A stretch of DNA of 64,000 bases from Ricinus communis (taxonomy: Eukaryota > Streptophyta > Magnoliopsida > Malpighiales > Euphorbiaceae), in contig NC_063259.1 of assembly GCF_019578655.1 (NCBI RefSeq), positions 22,307,277-22,371,276 on the forward strand, read 5' to 3'. The position numbers and the translations under genes were made by a program. Positions 14,301 to 27,300 of this stretch are shown in pieces. The notes under the pieces were generated by a model that saw nothing but the letters and a program-made list of their open reading frames with translations, made no database searches and was not told the origin of the DNA. Position 1 is the stretch's first letter. Each line of letters opens with the position of its first letter.

Positions 14301-16206
14301 TCTGATAGACCGACAGAGGGGCAAATACACAGCTTGAGGACGAAGACGGGTGGTTGCACGAATGGGGTCAATTTGAGCAAAACACAAACACATTTAATAT
14401 AAAGGCTGTAACAAAGTACAACCTTGTTCAATATGATCAAATTCCAGACAATAACACATATTTTGCCTGCTTCTCCTCCCTGACTTCATTTTCTTGTCTA
14501 ATTCCCAGCAATTTATTTATAACTTAAATGTTAAAAATTATAAATATTATTATCATTATTTTTGTGATTGTAAGGAATCTTTGACATGAAAGAGCAAAGA
14601 CCTTACCCAGGCTGTCTCATAGTCATACGGTCAGATGCCACTCCTTTCAAAATTATTATTATTATTATTATTATTATTCTTACTACCAGTATTTATTTTT
14701 TATTTTTATTTTTTACCTAATAAAAAAACTTGGCCTACTTACCCGACAGCAATATCAATGTCGCATTTCGAGGATGGCCATATTTTTTTATTTCTTATTT
14801 TTTTATTTATTAATTATTGCTTATAACAGGAAATAATAATAATAATAATTTGTTGATGGAAAATATTAAATTCAAAAGATTAGATCTCACAGCCGTGACT
14901 TGATCTTGCATGATTCAACAAAGACTCTGTTGATGGACTTGGGGTCTTTTTTTTTTTTTTTTTCAAACCAATTTATCTAATAAAATTCAACGAGTCCACC
15001 ATTTTCTTTTTGTCTAGGTAATTTTTTTATTGACTATTGTTTATCCAATATCACATGGAGGGATTCATGGCTGAATTTTTATTTTAACTAATTTATTTAA
15101 TTTTCTTATAAAAATTTGATAAATCAATTAGTATTTCCTATAAAAATGATAACTCACGCTGAATTTAAATTTAAATTTTTAATATTTTTATTATTTAAAT
15201 TACAATAAAAATTCATAATTATGAAATATATTCCATAATCATAGTACAATTAAAATATAATTTATATATGAACAACTTCATATTACATTTCTACAAGATT
15301 AAAAAACACAACCTAGGAATACGATTATAATTGAATAAATTCCAGCATTAGGACAATATAAAGGGTTTTTTTTTGTTGGCCATTATATAAACATAATAAA
15401 CTATATACTTATAGCTTAATTGATAATTGCAGTAATTAAGAGGTGCTGCTCTGGAAAGTGGAAACCAGTAGGATAACATTTTATTTTTCGCATTATTAGT
15501 AGTCAATTCAGTATTATTGGATTATTATTCATTTGGTTGTTTCATTATTATGCATTTTATATTTATTTTTCTGTAATTGTATTGAAACTAATCATCTTCA
15601 TGATAACACATTTTTAAATTTATTTAGCTGTTTAAATTAGTAAAGATCTATTCTGTGTTTGTTTGTAGAAACCCATATATAAATTAATGTTCTTATTATA
15701 CATTCATTTTATTTTTAATAAATTGATAGATATATAAGATTTGTATTTATAAAATTCGTTTAGATTTATAAGTTGTTAATGGGCATAGTGAAATTTAATT
15801 TTGATCTGGATTAATAAAATAATTCAAACATTACCTTATTTTCCCAAGCCTCTCACCAACCTGGGCTTGGCGCTCTATCGGTTATAAACTTGGTCTCGGT
15901 TAGATTGGACTTTTACTGTAACAAGATGTTGAAGGCCTAAATTATCCCACTGACAAAACAGGAAACTTAAGGACTAACCTAACCCAATTCACTAATGCAC
16001 GAAACAGCTGCGTTTTGGGCCTGACCATTCTCGTTTGGTAGAAAATTTACCAGGATCCAATATATCCTTGGTTCTAAGAAGGAATCATACAAGTTCTTTC
16101 CAGGCATCAGGAAGTGAAGATGACGGAATTTACAGAACAGAAAATAAAGCCTTTTAAAGAAAAAATAATAATTTATGTTTGGGCTCTTTTAAAGCAATAA
16201 AGATAT

Positions 16207-16911
16207 TTGAAAAAAGTAGTAATAGTTCCTCCTGCAAGAGTCGGTGACACTGAATATGCTCCTGCAGTTCTGCATAGAAGGCCAAGAGAAAGGAATATTA
16301 TTGAGACTGTAGAAGGATCATCTGCGCAAATGGAAGTAAAGACAGCAGTGGAATGGTTTTTACCTGAAAAGGTATTTCCTTTTCGTTGCTGGTTGTTGGC
16401 CATTTTTTGGGGGGACCTCATAACCTTAAAGTTAATGCTGAGTCTAGGCACCCAGGGTTCATTCTTTTCAATTCTATGAACCATTTTGCTCATACGTGCC
16501 TATTCCTCCTTGCTGACAAGTAATGGCCGTTCTTCCATTAGTTCCATAGGAATTTTTATGGTGATATGATAAGCAATTCTTAGATGTGAATTGGAGGTGA
16601 TTATTGTTATGAATGCAGGCAAATTCAAGATTCAATGTGTTCATTTACGTTTTATTGATTACCCAAGTCCTAAATTTGTTCAACAGTATTCTCCCCCATC
16701 AAAGCTGGAAGCTGATGGATGCCCAAGTGCATATACAGGCCCTCAGTTGCCCCAGCTCAGAACGGTGAAAATGAAGAAGTTTGGTCCTGTGCCCACGGAT
16801 TTGGAGTCCATCTCAAGCTATCTATGGCTCTACGGTATTCGTATGATCCCGTCTAATAAAGGTCACTACTATTTACTGCCCCTCTCCCCTTTATCAGAAA
16901 AAAAACAATAA
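16207..16911 (+). pseudogene. Unidentified open stretch, possible gene relic
   Basis: Two open segments stand out from the surrounding AT-rich DNA. The first (16207-~16372) reads KKVVIVPPARVGDTEY, then HRRPRERNIIETVEG and EVKTAVEWFLPEK, with no ATG at its head and a stop codon at 16198 just upstream. It ends at a plausible donor (AAG then GTATTT, ~16372-16373). The second begins after an acceptor-like TGCAG at ~16619. Spliced in phase, it runs about 54 codons to a stop near 16769. In the next frame it stays open to 16911, reading RFIDYPSPKFVQQYSPPSK and later KMKKFGPVPTDLESISSY. The two better-looking halves are in different frames, and I recognise no family. A decayed or frameshifted gene fragment is the best reading; a small unannotated gene is possible. 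The minus strand is also open over part of it. Confidence 0.3.
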
Positions 16912-18020
16912 AATCTATTCCTCAATCTATTCATCTATAGATACTCCTATCCTTAGTCAGGAGTAGCAGGATAATTGATTTACCTTGCCTGTAGAAAGAT
17001 ACTAGCTTGACTTGCTTTAGAATTAAAGCTATAATCAGCCACAATTGAGCTTTTAAGAGCTCAGACCTCTTTATTTTTGGGACAGCTCAAGCTCTGACTC
17101 GAGCTTCGAATTTGGCAACATATACTTGCAGAAGAGACTATTGCAGACCTGAATCATAAATGAATCTGAAACTCATTAAGGTTTTGACTATATGTCCTTT
17201 TCTAACCATATTGCCCGGAGGAATTGCCATTTTAGGCTGTTTTTATATGCAAGTACACATTTGATTGTTACCATAAGCTAATGCAGCACTGCACATGCTC
17301 AGTAACAAGACGTGGAACCAAAACATGAAAATGATACAAAAAAAGGTAAACATTCTTATAACGACCATTTCTAAATTATTTCAGACTTGAGTTATATTTT
17401 CTTTTAAGTTTTATTTTTTCTAAATTTCTCCTGAATTAAAATAAAATTGATGGATTTAAATATAAATAATTTTTTAAACTATGCCGGACAACCGCGCATC
17501 CTAGCCGTATGGTTCCGCCCTTGCTTATATATTGTTGAAAAATAGTACGAGTAAATATAAAATTCTCCATCCACAGAGGTTTCCTAGATGACATTGTCAC
17601 TGTGTTTGGCTGATCATGGCATGGAGAAATCAAAATAATGGTGAAAGTAGAGCGGAACGGTTAGGTGGACCTGTCTTCCCCTTTTCTCCAAATGCAAACA
17701 GATAAATTATCACGTTCAAAAAAGGCAAGAGACGGTCAATGAAAATGAAATACAAGCCCATAATTATTTAATTCCAGGGGGAAGGGGGGGTAAACTAGTA
17801 ATTTGGAAAACCATTGAAACAGACTTAAAGGGCTGTTTGGTATCGCCGCATGTCCATTGTCATATTCCACAAACAACAGCCCACAGCGGACTCCACGAGA
17901 AAAACAGAAAAAAGTAGAAAGAAAAAAGCCTTCGCTTCACTGTGTGATTCTTGTTTTTATAAGCCACCCACCTAACCCACATAAATAACAGTACTAAGCT
18001 GCAGGAAAAAGAAAAGTCAG
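16912..18020. other. Intergenic region upstream of the aldolase gene
   Basis: No gene recognised. The stretch holds ordinary plant intergenic sequence and, at its right end, the presumed aldolase promoter. Confidence 0.55.
17957..17963 (+). promoter_or_regulatory. Candidate TATA box of the aldolase gene
   Basis: TTATAAG lies ~160 bases before the aldolase start codon, a reasonable distance for a plastid-enzyme gene with a short leader. CATAAATA at ~17980 is an alternative. Neither is proven. Confidence 0.35.
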
Positions 18021-18123
18021 ATTGCGAGAGAAAGCTACTTTGTTTTTTCTCCCCTCGTATACGTCGTTTTGTCGAACACTCACTCGCTATCTATCTCGGA
18101 TCGCGATCTTCATCGTTGAAGCC

Positions 18124-20532
18124 ATGGCCTGTGCAAGCTTTGCAAAGCTAAACGCAGCTTCTTCTACCTGGATCGGCCAACAGTCTTTTGGTCAGCGACC
18201 TGGATCTTCCTCGGCTCGTTTTGCAACTCGCCGAGTCTCCCTACCGATCCGTGCCAGCTCTTACAAGGACGAGCTCGTTCAAACAGCTGTTAGTTCATTG
18301 TTGATCTTGTTTAATTATACGTATTCGTTGTCTAAACGAATCCAGTTTGAATGACTCGACCATTATGATTTATAATTCTATTGAGGTTCTTGTTGGATTT
18401 TCTTTGTGATTATTGAAGTTTCTGAAATATTTTCAATTAAACCCATTAGTTGGGTGCTTTTAGGCTTTTTGTTAGACAAAAAGGTGATGGTAATACAAAC
18501 TCTGAAAATCACTTTTCACATGAAGTTAGATATATATTGGTTATTAGTCGAATCGTGCTTAATTAGCTTTTTCTATTGATGGGTACAGAAAACTGTTGCA
18601 TCACCTGGACGTGGAATCCTCGCAATTGATGAATCGAATGCAACTTGTGGGAAGAGGTTGGCATCTATTGGGTTGGACAACAATGAGACTAACCGGCAGG
18701 CATATAGACAACTCTTACTGACCACTCCTGGTCTTGGTGAATATATTTCTGGTGCAATTCTTTTTGAGGAAACTCTTTACCAGTCCACCACAGATGGAAA
18801 GAAGTTTGTGGATTGCTTGCGTGATCAGAACATTGTTCCTGGTATCAAAGTTGACAAGGTATATAGTTTTAGTCCAATGAACTGAATATCAAATCTGAAA
18901 TTATCTTTGTCATACAATTGTATATAATTGCCATAAAAAATTGCTATTTCTTGCGCATCAGGGTTTGGTGCCTCTTCCAGGATCAAACAATGAGTCTTGG
19001 TGCCAAGGTTTGGATGGATTGGCATCAAGATCTGCTGAGTACTACAAGCAAGGTGCTCGTTTTGCTAAGTGGTAAGATATCTGCATTCTCTGCAGCCTTC
19101 ACCCTTTGCTGATCCTTTTCCATTGCTTATATTTGAATTCTCTTCACATTAATTATTCAGGAGAACAGTTGTCAGCATTCCCTGTGGTCCTTCTGCTTTG
19201 GCTGTTAAGGAAGCTGCATGGGGACTTGCTCGTTATGCTGCCATTTCTCAGGTATTGTTTCATTTGAATATTTATTTTTCTCTTATAGAGGCTAAATCCC
19301 TTTCAAATGAATAGGAAATGCATTCATAACACAGTACCTTCTTCTTCTTCTTCTTCTTATCTTATTTTATTGTTTCCAATAATTTAATTTTTGTGAAGGG
19401 GTTGAATTTGAACTTATGCTTCTGAAATGTGTATGATTCTTTTTTCTTTCCCCTAATTATTTGGTGGGGAGGGGGTTGGATTTGAACTTGTACTTCCAAA
19501 ATGTGTAAGGTTCTTCATAATGATAAATGTGAGACCTTTTTTGAATTCTTGAGGCAGCGATATACCCTGGATTAGGTTAAAAGAATGCTTGGCATGCCAG
19601 TGCCAATAAGCTCTGATTTTTGGTTTTGTATATATTTTATGTGCAGGACAATGGTCTTGTGCCCATTGTTGAACCTGAGATTCTTCTTGATGGAGACCAT
19701 GGAATTGAGAGAACACTTGAAGTCGCAGAGAAGGTCTGGGCTGAAGTCTTTTTCTACTTGGCGGAGAACAATGTTGTGTTTGAGGGTATCCTGCTTAAGC
19801 CTAGCATGGTAACACCAGGTGCTGAACACAAGGAGAAAGCTTCTCCTGATACCATTGCCAAATACACACTCACAATGCTCAGAAGAAGAGTACCACCTGC
19901 AGTTCCTGGAATCATGGTATGAATGCCTGAGTGCCTGTTGCTATGAATCTATTGAGTACTAATTTTTCTCACTTATTGCAGTGGTCATTTACCTAAAATC
20001 TTTGCCTATTGTCAAATGATTTAATTCTTCTAGATTCTTAATCGAATTGTTAAACAACTTGAATTTAGAATTAAGAAAAAATGAAAACTTTGATTCTAAG
20101 TTGTTTGATAAAGATGCATAAACATACAAACTGTGCTGCTTTGAATGTGGTTGTTCTCTGTGCAACCTTCATGTTCATTAATTTCAATTGTAACATTATT
20201 GAATCTCTTGACAATTATTTGAGAATGACTGGATGCAAATTTTGACTTCACAGTTTTTGTCGGGAGGACAATCTGAAGTTGAAGCGACCCTTAACCTCAA
20301 TGCAATTAACCAAAGCCCCAACCCCTGGCATGTGTCTTTCTCATATGCACGTGCACTGCAGAATTCTGTGCTTAAGACATGGCAGGGGCATCCAGAGAAT
20401 GTGGAAGCTGCACAGAAGGCACTTTTGGTACGTGCCAAGGCAAACTCCTTGGCACAGCTTGGAAAGTATTCTGCTGAGGGTGAAAACGAGGAAGCTAAGA
20501 AGGGCATGTTCGTCAAGGGCTACACCTATTAA
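18124..20532 (+). CDS. FBA3: Fructose-bisphosphate aldolase, class I, chloroplastic
   Basis: In plastids this enzyme reversibly joins dihydroxyacetone phosphate and glyceraldehyde 3-phosphate to fructose 1,6-bisphosphate (Calvin cycle and plastid glycolysis). The six exons are 18124-18288, 18589-18858, 18962-19071, 19161-19251, 19647-19916 and 20254-20532. All have GT-AG borders and splice in phase to 394 residues, the usual length for plastid forms. Residues 1-~45 are rich in Ser, Ala and Arg with almost no acidic residues, as in a transit peptide. Family marks follow: [20 protein letters not shown], the Schiff-base lysine in [13 protein letters not shown] (Lys263), [11 protein letters not shown], and the C-terminal tail ending KGYTY with the conserved terminal Tyr. 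The choice of FBA3 over FBA1/2 rests on resemblance recalled for At2g01140 and on the adjacent helicase, so the paralogue is less certain than the family. Transcription continues toward the helicase gene in the same direction. Confidence 0.96.
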
Positions 20533-21910
20533 GCAGCATTGCATGAATGGACATGCTGCTTGTCGTTTCTTAAAAGTGTACTTTGTATTTTCTATCGGTT
20601 CTTCTTACATGTTATGATGTTAGATTTGCTTGCTGAGGAAATGTAGCATTAGGTGAGCTTCTTAATTTTCTTTCCCCTTTTTAACTCCTGTTCTTAAGAT
20701 TAGAGGCTTGAATAATACCTGAGGGAAAGAAAAGTTTTCCGAACTGTTATCCAGGAAATGGTATGAATTATTGTTCTTGAATTTTTTATACGAATCCATG
20801 GATGTTTCTATGGTCATTTGAAACAAATAGTGAGACCTTTATCTCTCTTTGCTTCACTATTTCCAATGGCAATTGGCATGATAATTTGGCTGCTTGTCTT
20901 CCAACTTTGAGTGGCTCTTGTTCATAGCCCGCAAAAGTGATGAATGGAATTGGAAGAAGAAGGAATAGCTTCTGGGTTGTGACTTCTAACAAGTGCTGGA
21001 ATTAAATACTTTGATGTCATGTGATCATTATGTTATGGGCTGCTTTTGCTTAAAGAGCAACTTGATGCAACATTTTTGTGCTGAAAGCTATTAGAAATAC
21101 ATGGCATACCGAAATAGATCAGCAGTCTTCTTTTTTTCTGATGGAAGTGTTAAATGTTTAAATGTCAAAAACAAATGCTATACCACTCTGACTCAACTCT
21201 AACTCCACTTCTATTTGATTATATGTTTAAGATTACTATTGGGTGTTGGAAAAACAGATTTAATATATTTTTATTTTTTTTATAAACCACATTTTTCAAA
21301 TCTTCTTTTTTAAAAAATGTTAATTACCTTACCTGTTTTTGCAAAAAAAAAAAAAAAAAAAATAAATTCAAAATAACATAAAATAAAATCTCAATGCCAA
21401 ATAAGTTGGGTAATGGTTAAGAAATCTACTATGTTTTGATCATTAAAGATTGGGATAAAATCTGTTTTGATAATTATAGCACCCAATTGTTATCAATAAA
21501 TATATGATGAAACCCCTTATTTACAGCTAAAAATTCTTAGAAACTGATGCCTGTATGTAACAACTTACAGACAGATACAAATGATATGGCACACAGCAAA
21601 TTCCCCCCCAGTCCCTTAAAACGGCACGCAGTGGGCATCTCCGAAGCCCCGTAATAAATACTAAAGTAGGTAGGTCCCTACAATCCTCCCCACGTGCACA
21701 TAGGGCGCGTGAACTGTATTAACAAAAAAAGAAAAAAAGAAAAAGAAAAAAAGAAAAGCAGCTATACGCCTACTCTCTGTTCTCTCTCTCTCTCTCTCTC
21801 TCTTCTTTTTATTTCTGTTTCCCAGTTAACAAGAGCAACCAACCACTGCAAAAATCAGAAACAGAACTACCAGCACAAACAAATTTTAAAAAAAACGCTG
21901 TCGTCTCAGT
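20533..21910. other. Aldolase 3' region and helicase promoter
   Basis: The ~1.4 kb between the aldolase stop and the helicase leader contains no further gene. The first few hundred bases are presumably aldolase 3' UTR. Near 21340 is an A run, at 21691 a G-box, and at 21781-21802 a TC repeat typical of plant leaders. Confidence 0.6.
21691..21696. promoter_or_regulatory. G-box (CACGTG) upstream of the helicase gene
   Basis: A perfect palindromic CACGTG, the core bound by plant bZIP and bHLH factors, lies 343 bases before the downstream helicase ATG. Occupancy is unknown. Confidence 0.5.
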
Positions 21911-21922
21911 TTGACACCTTGC

Positions 21923-22033
21923 ATGCTCTCTCACTTTCTCTTTCTTAATTCGCCTTCTCGGCAGATTCCTTTTCTTACCCCCCACTCCAAAACCCTAAAA
22001 CCCTCACTCCCCCTCCCCTCCTCCCTAGTAATA
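21923..22033 (+). CDS. Possible N-terminal extension of the helicase (alternative start)
   Basis: The frame stays open upstream of the helicase ATG, back to an in-frame ATG at 21923, adding 37 residues. The segment (MLSHFLFLNSPSRQIPF..., then HSKTLKPSLPLPSS) is rich in Ser, Pro, Leu and basic residues and has no Asp or Glu, as in organelle-targeting peptides. The ATG at 21923 has T at -3 (weak), while the one at 22034 has A at -3. Ribosomes could therefore use both and make two forms. The same bases are pyrimidine-rich and carry a telo-box-like repeat, so an untranslated leader that is open by chance cannot be excluded. Confidence 0.4.
21989..22005 (+). promoter_or_regulatory. Telo-box-like motif in the helicase leader
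   Basis: AAAACCCTAAAACCCTC contains AAACCCTAA followed by a second AAACCCT. Such motifs are frequent near plant transcription starts, especially of housekeeping genes, and are bound by telomere-repeat-binding factors. Confidence 0.45.
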
Positions 22034-24315
22034 ATGAAGGACCGACCACCTTCCTCCGTCTACGTTCCTCCACACCAACGGCTTCGCTCCGTCATTACGA
22101 AGCCTAGTTATACCTCTGGTTCCGCTGCTTCTTCGGTTGGCGATAATCTTAATCATAATCATAATCGAAGTGCCGTTTTAAATGGCTCTCCTGTACCTTA
22201 CTTTCAACAACAGCAGCAACAAGGGAACGGTTTTGTTGATAAGAATATTAGTAATTATAAGTTCATTTCTGCCTACGGTGATGGAGTCTTTGAGGAGGGA
22301 TCCGATCGCGAAATGGAGTCCTCCACTGTTCTACCTGTGAGTAGTTCTTGAATTGTATCTTCCTTTTCTAAATACTCTTATTAATACATTTGAGCACGTG
22401 TGCATTTATTTTATAGTTTATACTGGTTCTGGTTATGCTATTAAGTTTATTTATAGTTTGCGCATGTGTGCATGTGTTCCCTGCTTCATGTTTTCCCTGT
22501 TGAATGTTGATGCTCAGTTTTCTAGGAGAAGTTAGAGGTCAAGTCTGCGGAGATATGGATTAATATTTGGAATGGAAAGACAAAGGTTGCTGAATTCTTT
22601 TCATTTTGAAAAGAACTTCACTCAGGATTATTAGGTTTGATATGATGATGCCTAATTACTTATTCCTCAGGGGATGGTGGGTTTTTCCCTTGGTGTTTCT
22701 AGTGTCTTGAGAGTTAAATGTAAGTGCTTCTAATATCCAAGGATTGCTTATCCTCTTGGATGTGTTGATTGGTCAAGCAATTCTGCTGCGTCTTGAATCA
22801 TCGTGCTCCCTAATGGTTATTATGCAGTCATCCTGCTTATCCTTCTTAGTTTTCACGTAGCTATGCATCCCATCATCATTTGCAATGATCTCAAACATAT
22901 ATTCTTCTGTTTTAATAATTGCAGCTAAAGATCGCTACTTGGCATAAGGAAATAGAATATTTTGAAATCTTCATAGGTTTCCCTTATTCGGAAAAAGTTT
23001 AGCCATGCTAAATTCACCTAATTTAATTATCATAATTCTACTAGTAGGGTTATGCCTATGAAGTTCCCTGTCCTGGAAAATTTATTGTGTGCACTGCTCG
23101 TGGTCCACTATTCGAGTATGATTGGTGATGGAAAACTATTCTCTGTGCTCAATGGACTTGAAGGTTGCCTTTGTTTAGAGTTAAATAAGGCCTTTCGATT
23201 TTTTGTTTATAAAATCCTAAGTTTTAATAACTTAATCACATTCTTTTGCTTAAATAAGCTTGTTGTTTTATGTCCGAAGGATGTAATTATGATTACTAAT
23301 GATTTCTGTTTGGAAATTTCCGAATCTAGAGTTATTGATTCAGAGAGCTCATAAGTGCACAGGTTTGGAGCTGTCAATATTAAATATTTCAGGCCAATTG
23401 GCAATATTAAAATTATTTAGCTATTCATTATCAAGATTTCCAGCATCGATAGTAAGGTGATTTGCTAGAGGATAGGGCCAAATCAAAATTTATCTCTTAA
23501 GAGAGCCGGACATATGCAATTTTATTGCTTTTAGTGGGTGATAGAATTGGGAAGGGGTGAAGAAAGGAAGGGGTTGATCTAAATTGTAACTAATATGGAG
23601 ACATGTGATACAATGTGATCAAATGGCTCTACATCTTTCTGAAGGTGTAGCCCAAAATCATTTAGAGTGGAGAAAAAGAATCCATATAGATGGACCTAAA
23701 CTGGGGGTTAGGGGTTAGTTGAGTTGAGTGCAGTATTATCTTTTTAATGATATCTCCACCATATTATGAATCAGTGCCTTGTTGGTTTCTTTAAATTGTA
23801 TAGGATCTTTGACAAGGGTTCTACATGGAGATCCCTTGTCTCTACTATTGTTCATTTTCGCACTAGGAAAATGCTGTGGAGAATAAATTTCTGTCAGCGT
23901 CTTATAGAAAAGGGATGTGGTGCACATTTATATCGTGTTCATGGTTATTTTGGTTTTATGTTTTTGGACTAGCAAATTACTTTTAATGCACAAATTTTCT
24001 TTAGTTTATCTAAATCATTAACATTGATTCTTCCAGTAAACCCCAAATATTATCTATTATTGAAAAAAAATTGTTATAGTTTCATTTGTTGCAAAGTCAA
24101 TCAATCTATTTATTTGTCCGTTATGTTTCTAGTTTAGCTAATCACTTGTTAATGTACCATATACTTGAGAATTAGTGGCAAGTTGTTATGTGGGGGAAAA
24201 ACTAAAAAGTTTAAAAATTTACCTTTGTTTATCTTTTGTATACTTTTAAGAGGTACTAGAGATCCATCACACACATCCAAAATAACCATATTCATTTGTT
24301 TTTGCAACTCAAATG

Positions 24316-24351
<36 letters not shown>

Positions 24352-27300
24352 TCACTTTCACTCATGCAGGTATACACTCCCTAGTACTTGCCATGTCTTC
24401 TCATTTTAGTTCTTCATTGATAGAACAAATCTCTTAGGTTCTATTGCAGTTTATTTGTACTGTTTTTGTGGTTATTTATACTCTCTGAAATATGTTGGTT
24501 AGGGTGCTTCCCTTTCTGATAACATTCAGGAGTGGAAATGGAAGTTAACCATGCTTTTGCGAGACAAGGAGAAACAAGAATTGGTCTCAAGGGATAAAAA
24601 GGATAGACGTGATTTTGATCAAATAGCAGCCTTGGCAAGCGGAATGGGTTTATATAGGTAGCTTATATTTCATCAGATTAATTCTTCAATTTGATGTGGT
24701 TTCAATTGGTATTCTCATCTGAAGTACTTTTGCAGCCAACTATATGTAAAAGTTGTTGTTTTCAGTAAGATCCCATTGCCAAACTATAGATTTGATTTGG
24801 ATGATAAGCGTCCGCAGAGAGAGGTACTTTCTCCTGATTCTATTGTCTTAGTTTACCTTTCTATCTGATATAGTATGGGTCATACATAAATGTAATGTTT
24901 ACTTGCTACCTTTGTAGATAACACACATGAAAACATTTTTTCTCTGCGCTTCAGAAATTACTGCCTCCCATTGCTCTACCTTTCCACATGACATTGTTAA
25001 TGCTTTAATCTATTCCAAATACTTTCATTTCATTTGAAGCATTATTTGCTTTCGGCACTGAACACAACATGTGTGTTATTGGATGTCTTTTTCTAGTCTA
25101 GGTTTCGTTAAAGCATGTACTTGGAAATCCTTTTTGCTCCCTTGAGTTGGGAAAACCTATGTCTGGGATGTCAACTTAAGTAATTTTCATTTGTTTTAGT
25201 TATAAGAATCTTATTTAACATTTAAAAAATTGGCAGGTGAACCTACCTCTTGGTTTGCAAAAAAGAGTGGATGCTTATCTTGGAGAATACCTCTTTCAAA
25301 GATCCAACACTAAGGAAAGATTTCCAGATTTTTCCTCTTCTAGATCAAGCAGCAATAGTAGTCTTGCTACTGATGAAGGGCTTTTTGAGCCAACAGAGTC
25401 CCTGGCATCCAGTAAGGCTGTCATGGAAAAAATTCTGCAGAGGAGAAGTTTGCAATTGCGTGATCAGCAACATGCTTGGCAGGTTCATATTACCCTGAAA
25501 AAAATGAAACTACGTCACTTATGTTGTTAGGGAAACATCTCTTCTTAAATTTTGTGAATTTAGGAAAACAAAAGTAGTATCTGCAATCACATCTGGCAAA
25601 TTGTTTTCACAGAATGTTGCTTATGAATATTATCTATTCTTGGTGTAAATGCTTTATTATTTTCAAAAAATCACAGTAATGTTTTAGTACATGATATGAT
25701 TTATGAATTCTACAAGAATTTGCTACATTACCTAACAAGACTAGTTGTTGTCAAGTTGAAAAAGGGAAGCTTGTTCTGGAATTTCAGATAACACACTATA
25801 CGAAGTTATTTTATTTTGCTGGCACCACCTCAATTCATTCCGTGTTAATATTGGTTCTAACTTCTACAATCTTTACTTGCATGCCTGTGATTCTAAATTA
25901 CTTGTGTTTTCATATTATGGAGTATAGACCAGTGTGTATGTAAAAAAACTAGATGTTATCCATGCGATATTTGGATGCTAAGAGTTTATTTTAGGTTTTA
26001 AATCATTCATCTCTTTCTAGTATCTTTTTGATTGCATCTCTTTATTCAAGGTGTGAATTAGTTGGATTCTTTTCAAAATTCTAAGTTTTTATTTTTAGGA
26101 GTCCCCAGAAGGCAGAAAAATACTGGAGTTTCGGAAAAATCTACCTGCTTATAAAGAGAAGGATGCAATATCAACAGCCATTTCACAAAATCAGGTTTGG
26201 AAAATTTAGTACATTCATGTACACCTCATTTCAGGAAGGCATAAGTCAAAATTAGGTGGCTATTGTTCTTGTGAGGAATGGATATATTGAGCATTAGGAT
26301 TTCATGAATTGATATCTACCTTTGGGATTCAGTGTTCTCCATGATCTATAATGATGACTGGAATTTGGTATTTGACAGGTGGTTATTATCTCAGGTGAAA
26401 CTGGTTGTGGCAAGACCACACAAATTCCCCAGTTCATATTAGAATCTGAGATAGAATCTGTCCGAGGAGCTGTGTGTAATATTATATGCACACAGCCAAG
26501 ACGAATATCTGCTATGTCGGTTTCTGAAAGAATTGCTTCAGAAAGGGGAGAGAAGTTGGGTGAATGTGTGAGTTCTATCTCAACCATAGTCTAGCAATAC
26601 TTTCCCAGTTATAACATTTGATATTTAGAACATTGAAAGAAAAGTGAAGATGCCCTTGTCCTTTCTTTTCTCATCTTTAAAGGTTGGATATAAAGTTCGG
26701 CTTGAAGGTATAAGAGGAAGAGATACCCACCTTCTCTTTTGCACCACTGGTATCTTGTTGAGAAGGCTACTTGTTGATAGAAATTTAAAGGGCATAACTC
26801 ATGTTATCGTGGATGAGATTCACGAACGTGGAATGAATGAAGGTAAACTCTTAGTTTTTTAAGTTTTGTTTTGTGAATGCAGGATATCATTTTTTTTCTC
26901 CATACTTATATCTTTCCTTTCTTCTTTAAAAAAGATTTATTTATTAAAAAAGTTTTCTTTTCTCTAAAAGAAAAATATGTGCATGATTAAATCTGACTCT
27001 TTCAAGGTACGCTTGATTCCAGACTTTCTGCTTATTGTCCTTAAGGATCTCCTTCCTCATCGGCCAGATCTTAGGCTGATTCTGATGAGTGCAACACTTG
27101 ACGCGGAGCTTTTCTCATCCTATTTTGATGGAGCTCCAATACTTCGCATTCCAGTAAGTTAAAATGCCGTATTATAAATGAAAATGATTTTGATGATTCT
27201 GTTTTAGAAAGGAGGGGCTGGGTGATTGGTATTCCAGTGAGTTCTCATGATGGTTTTCAAGGAAGGATTGGCATGTATTTCTACTTGTGTTTTTGCTTAC

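Larger units (their letters stand above)
4830..16170. other. AT-rich intergenic region without recognised genes
   Basis: About 11 kb of very AT-rich sequence with stops in all frames. The open frames of 60-75 codons here (near 6449, 10402, 13359, 13788, 14246 and 14635) are low-complexity or AT-driven and match no family I recognise. It holds homopolymer tracts, an AT microsatellite (8304-8369), GAA repeats near 13915-13937, TTA repeats near 14655-14687, a SINE-like pair of pol III boxes (6826-6875) and a poly(A)-ended block (~5630-5796). The long stretch ~10.6-12.6 kb shows nothing beyond AT-rich simple sequence. Confidence 0.7.

Noticed and set aside
16173..16493. 106-codon open frame on the minus strand
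   Set aside because: It overlaps the plus-strand open stretch, matches no family, and has no better start or splice support than the plus strand.
22353..24437. Several 60-100-codon open frames within helicase intron 1
   Set aside because: They lie between in-phase exons, contain no known domain and include TC/AC repeats; they are intronic chance frames.
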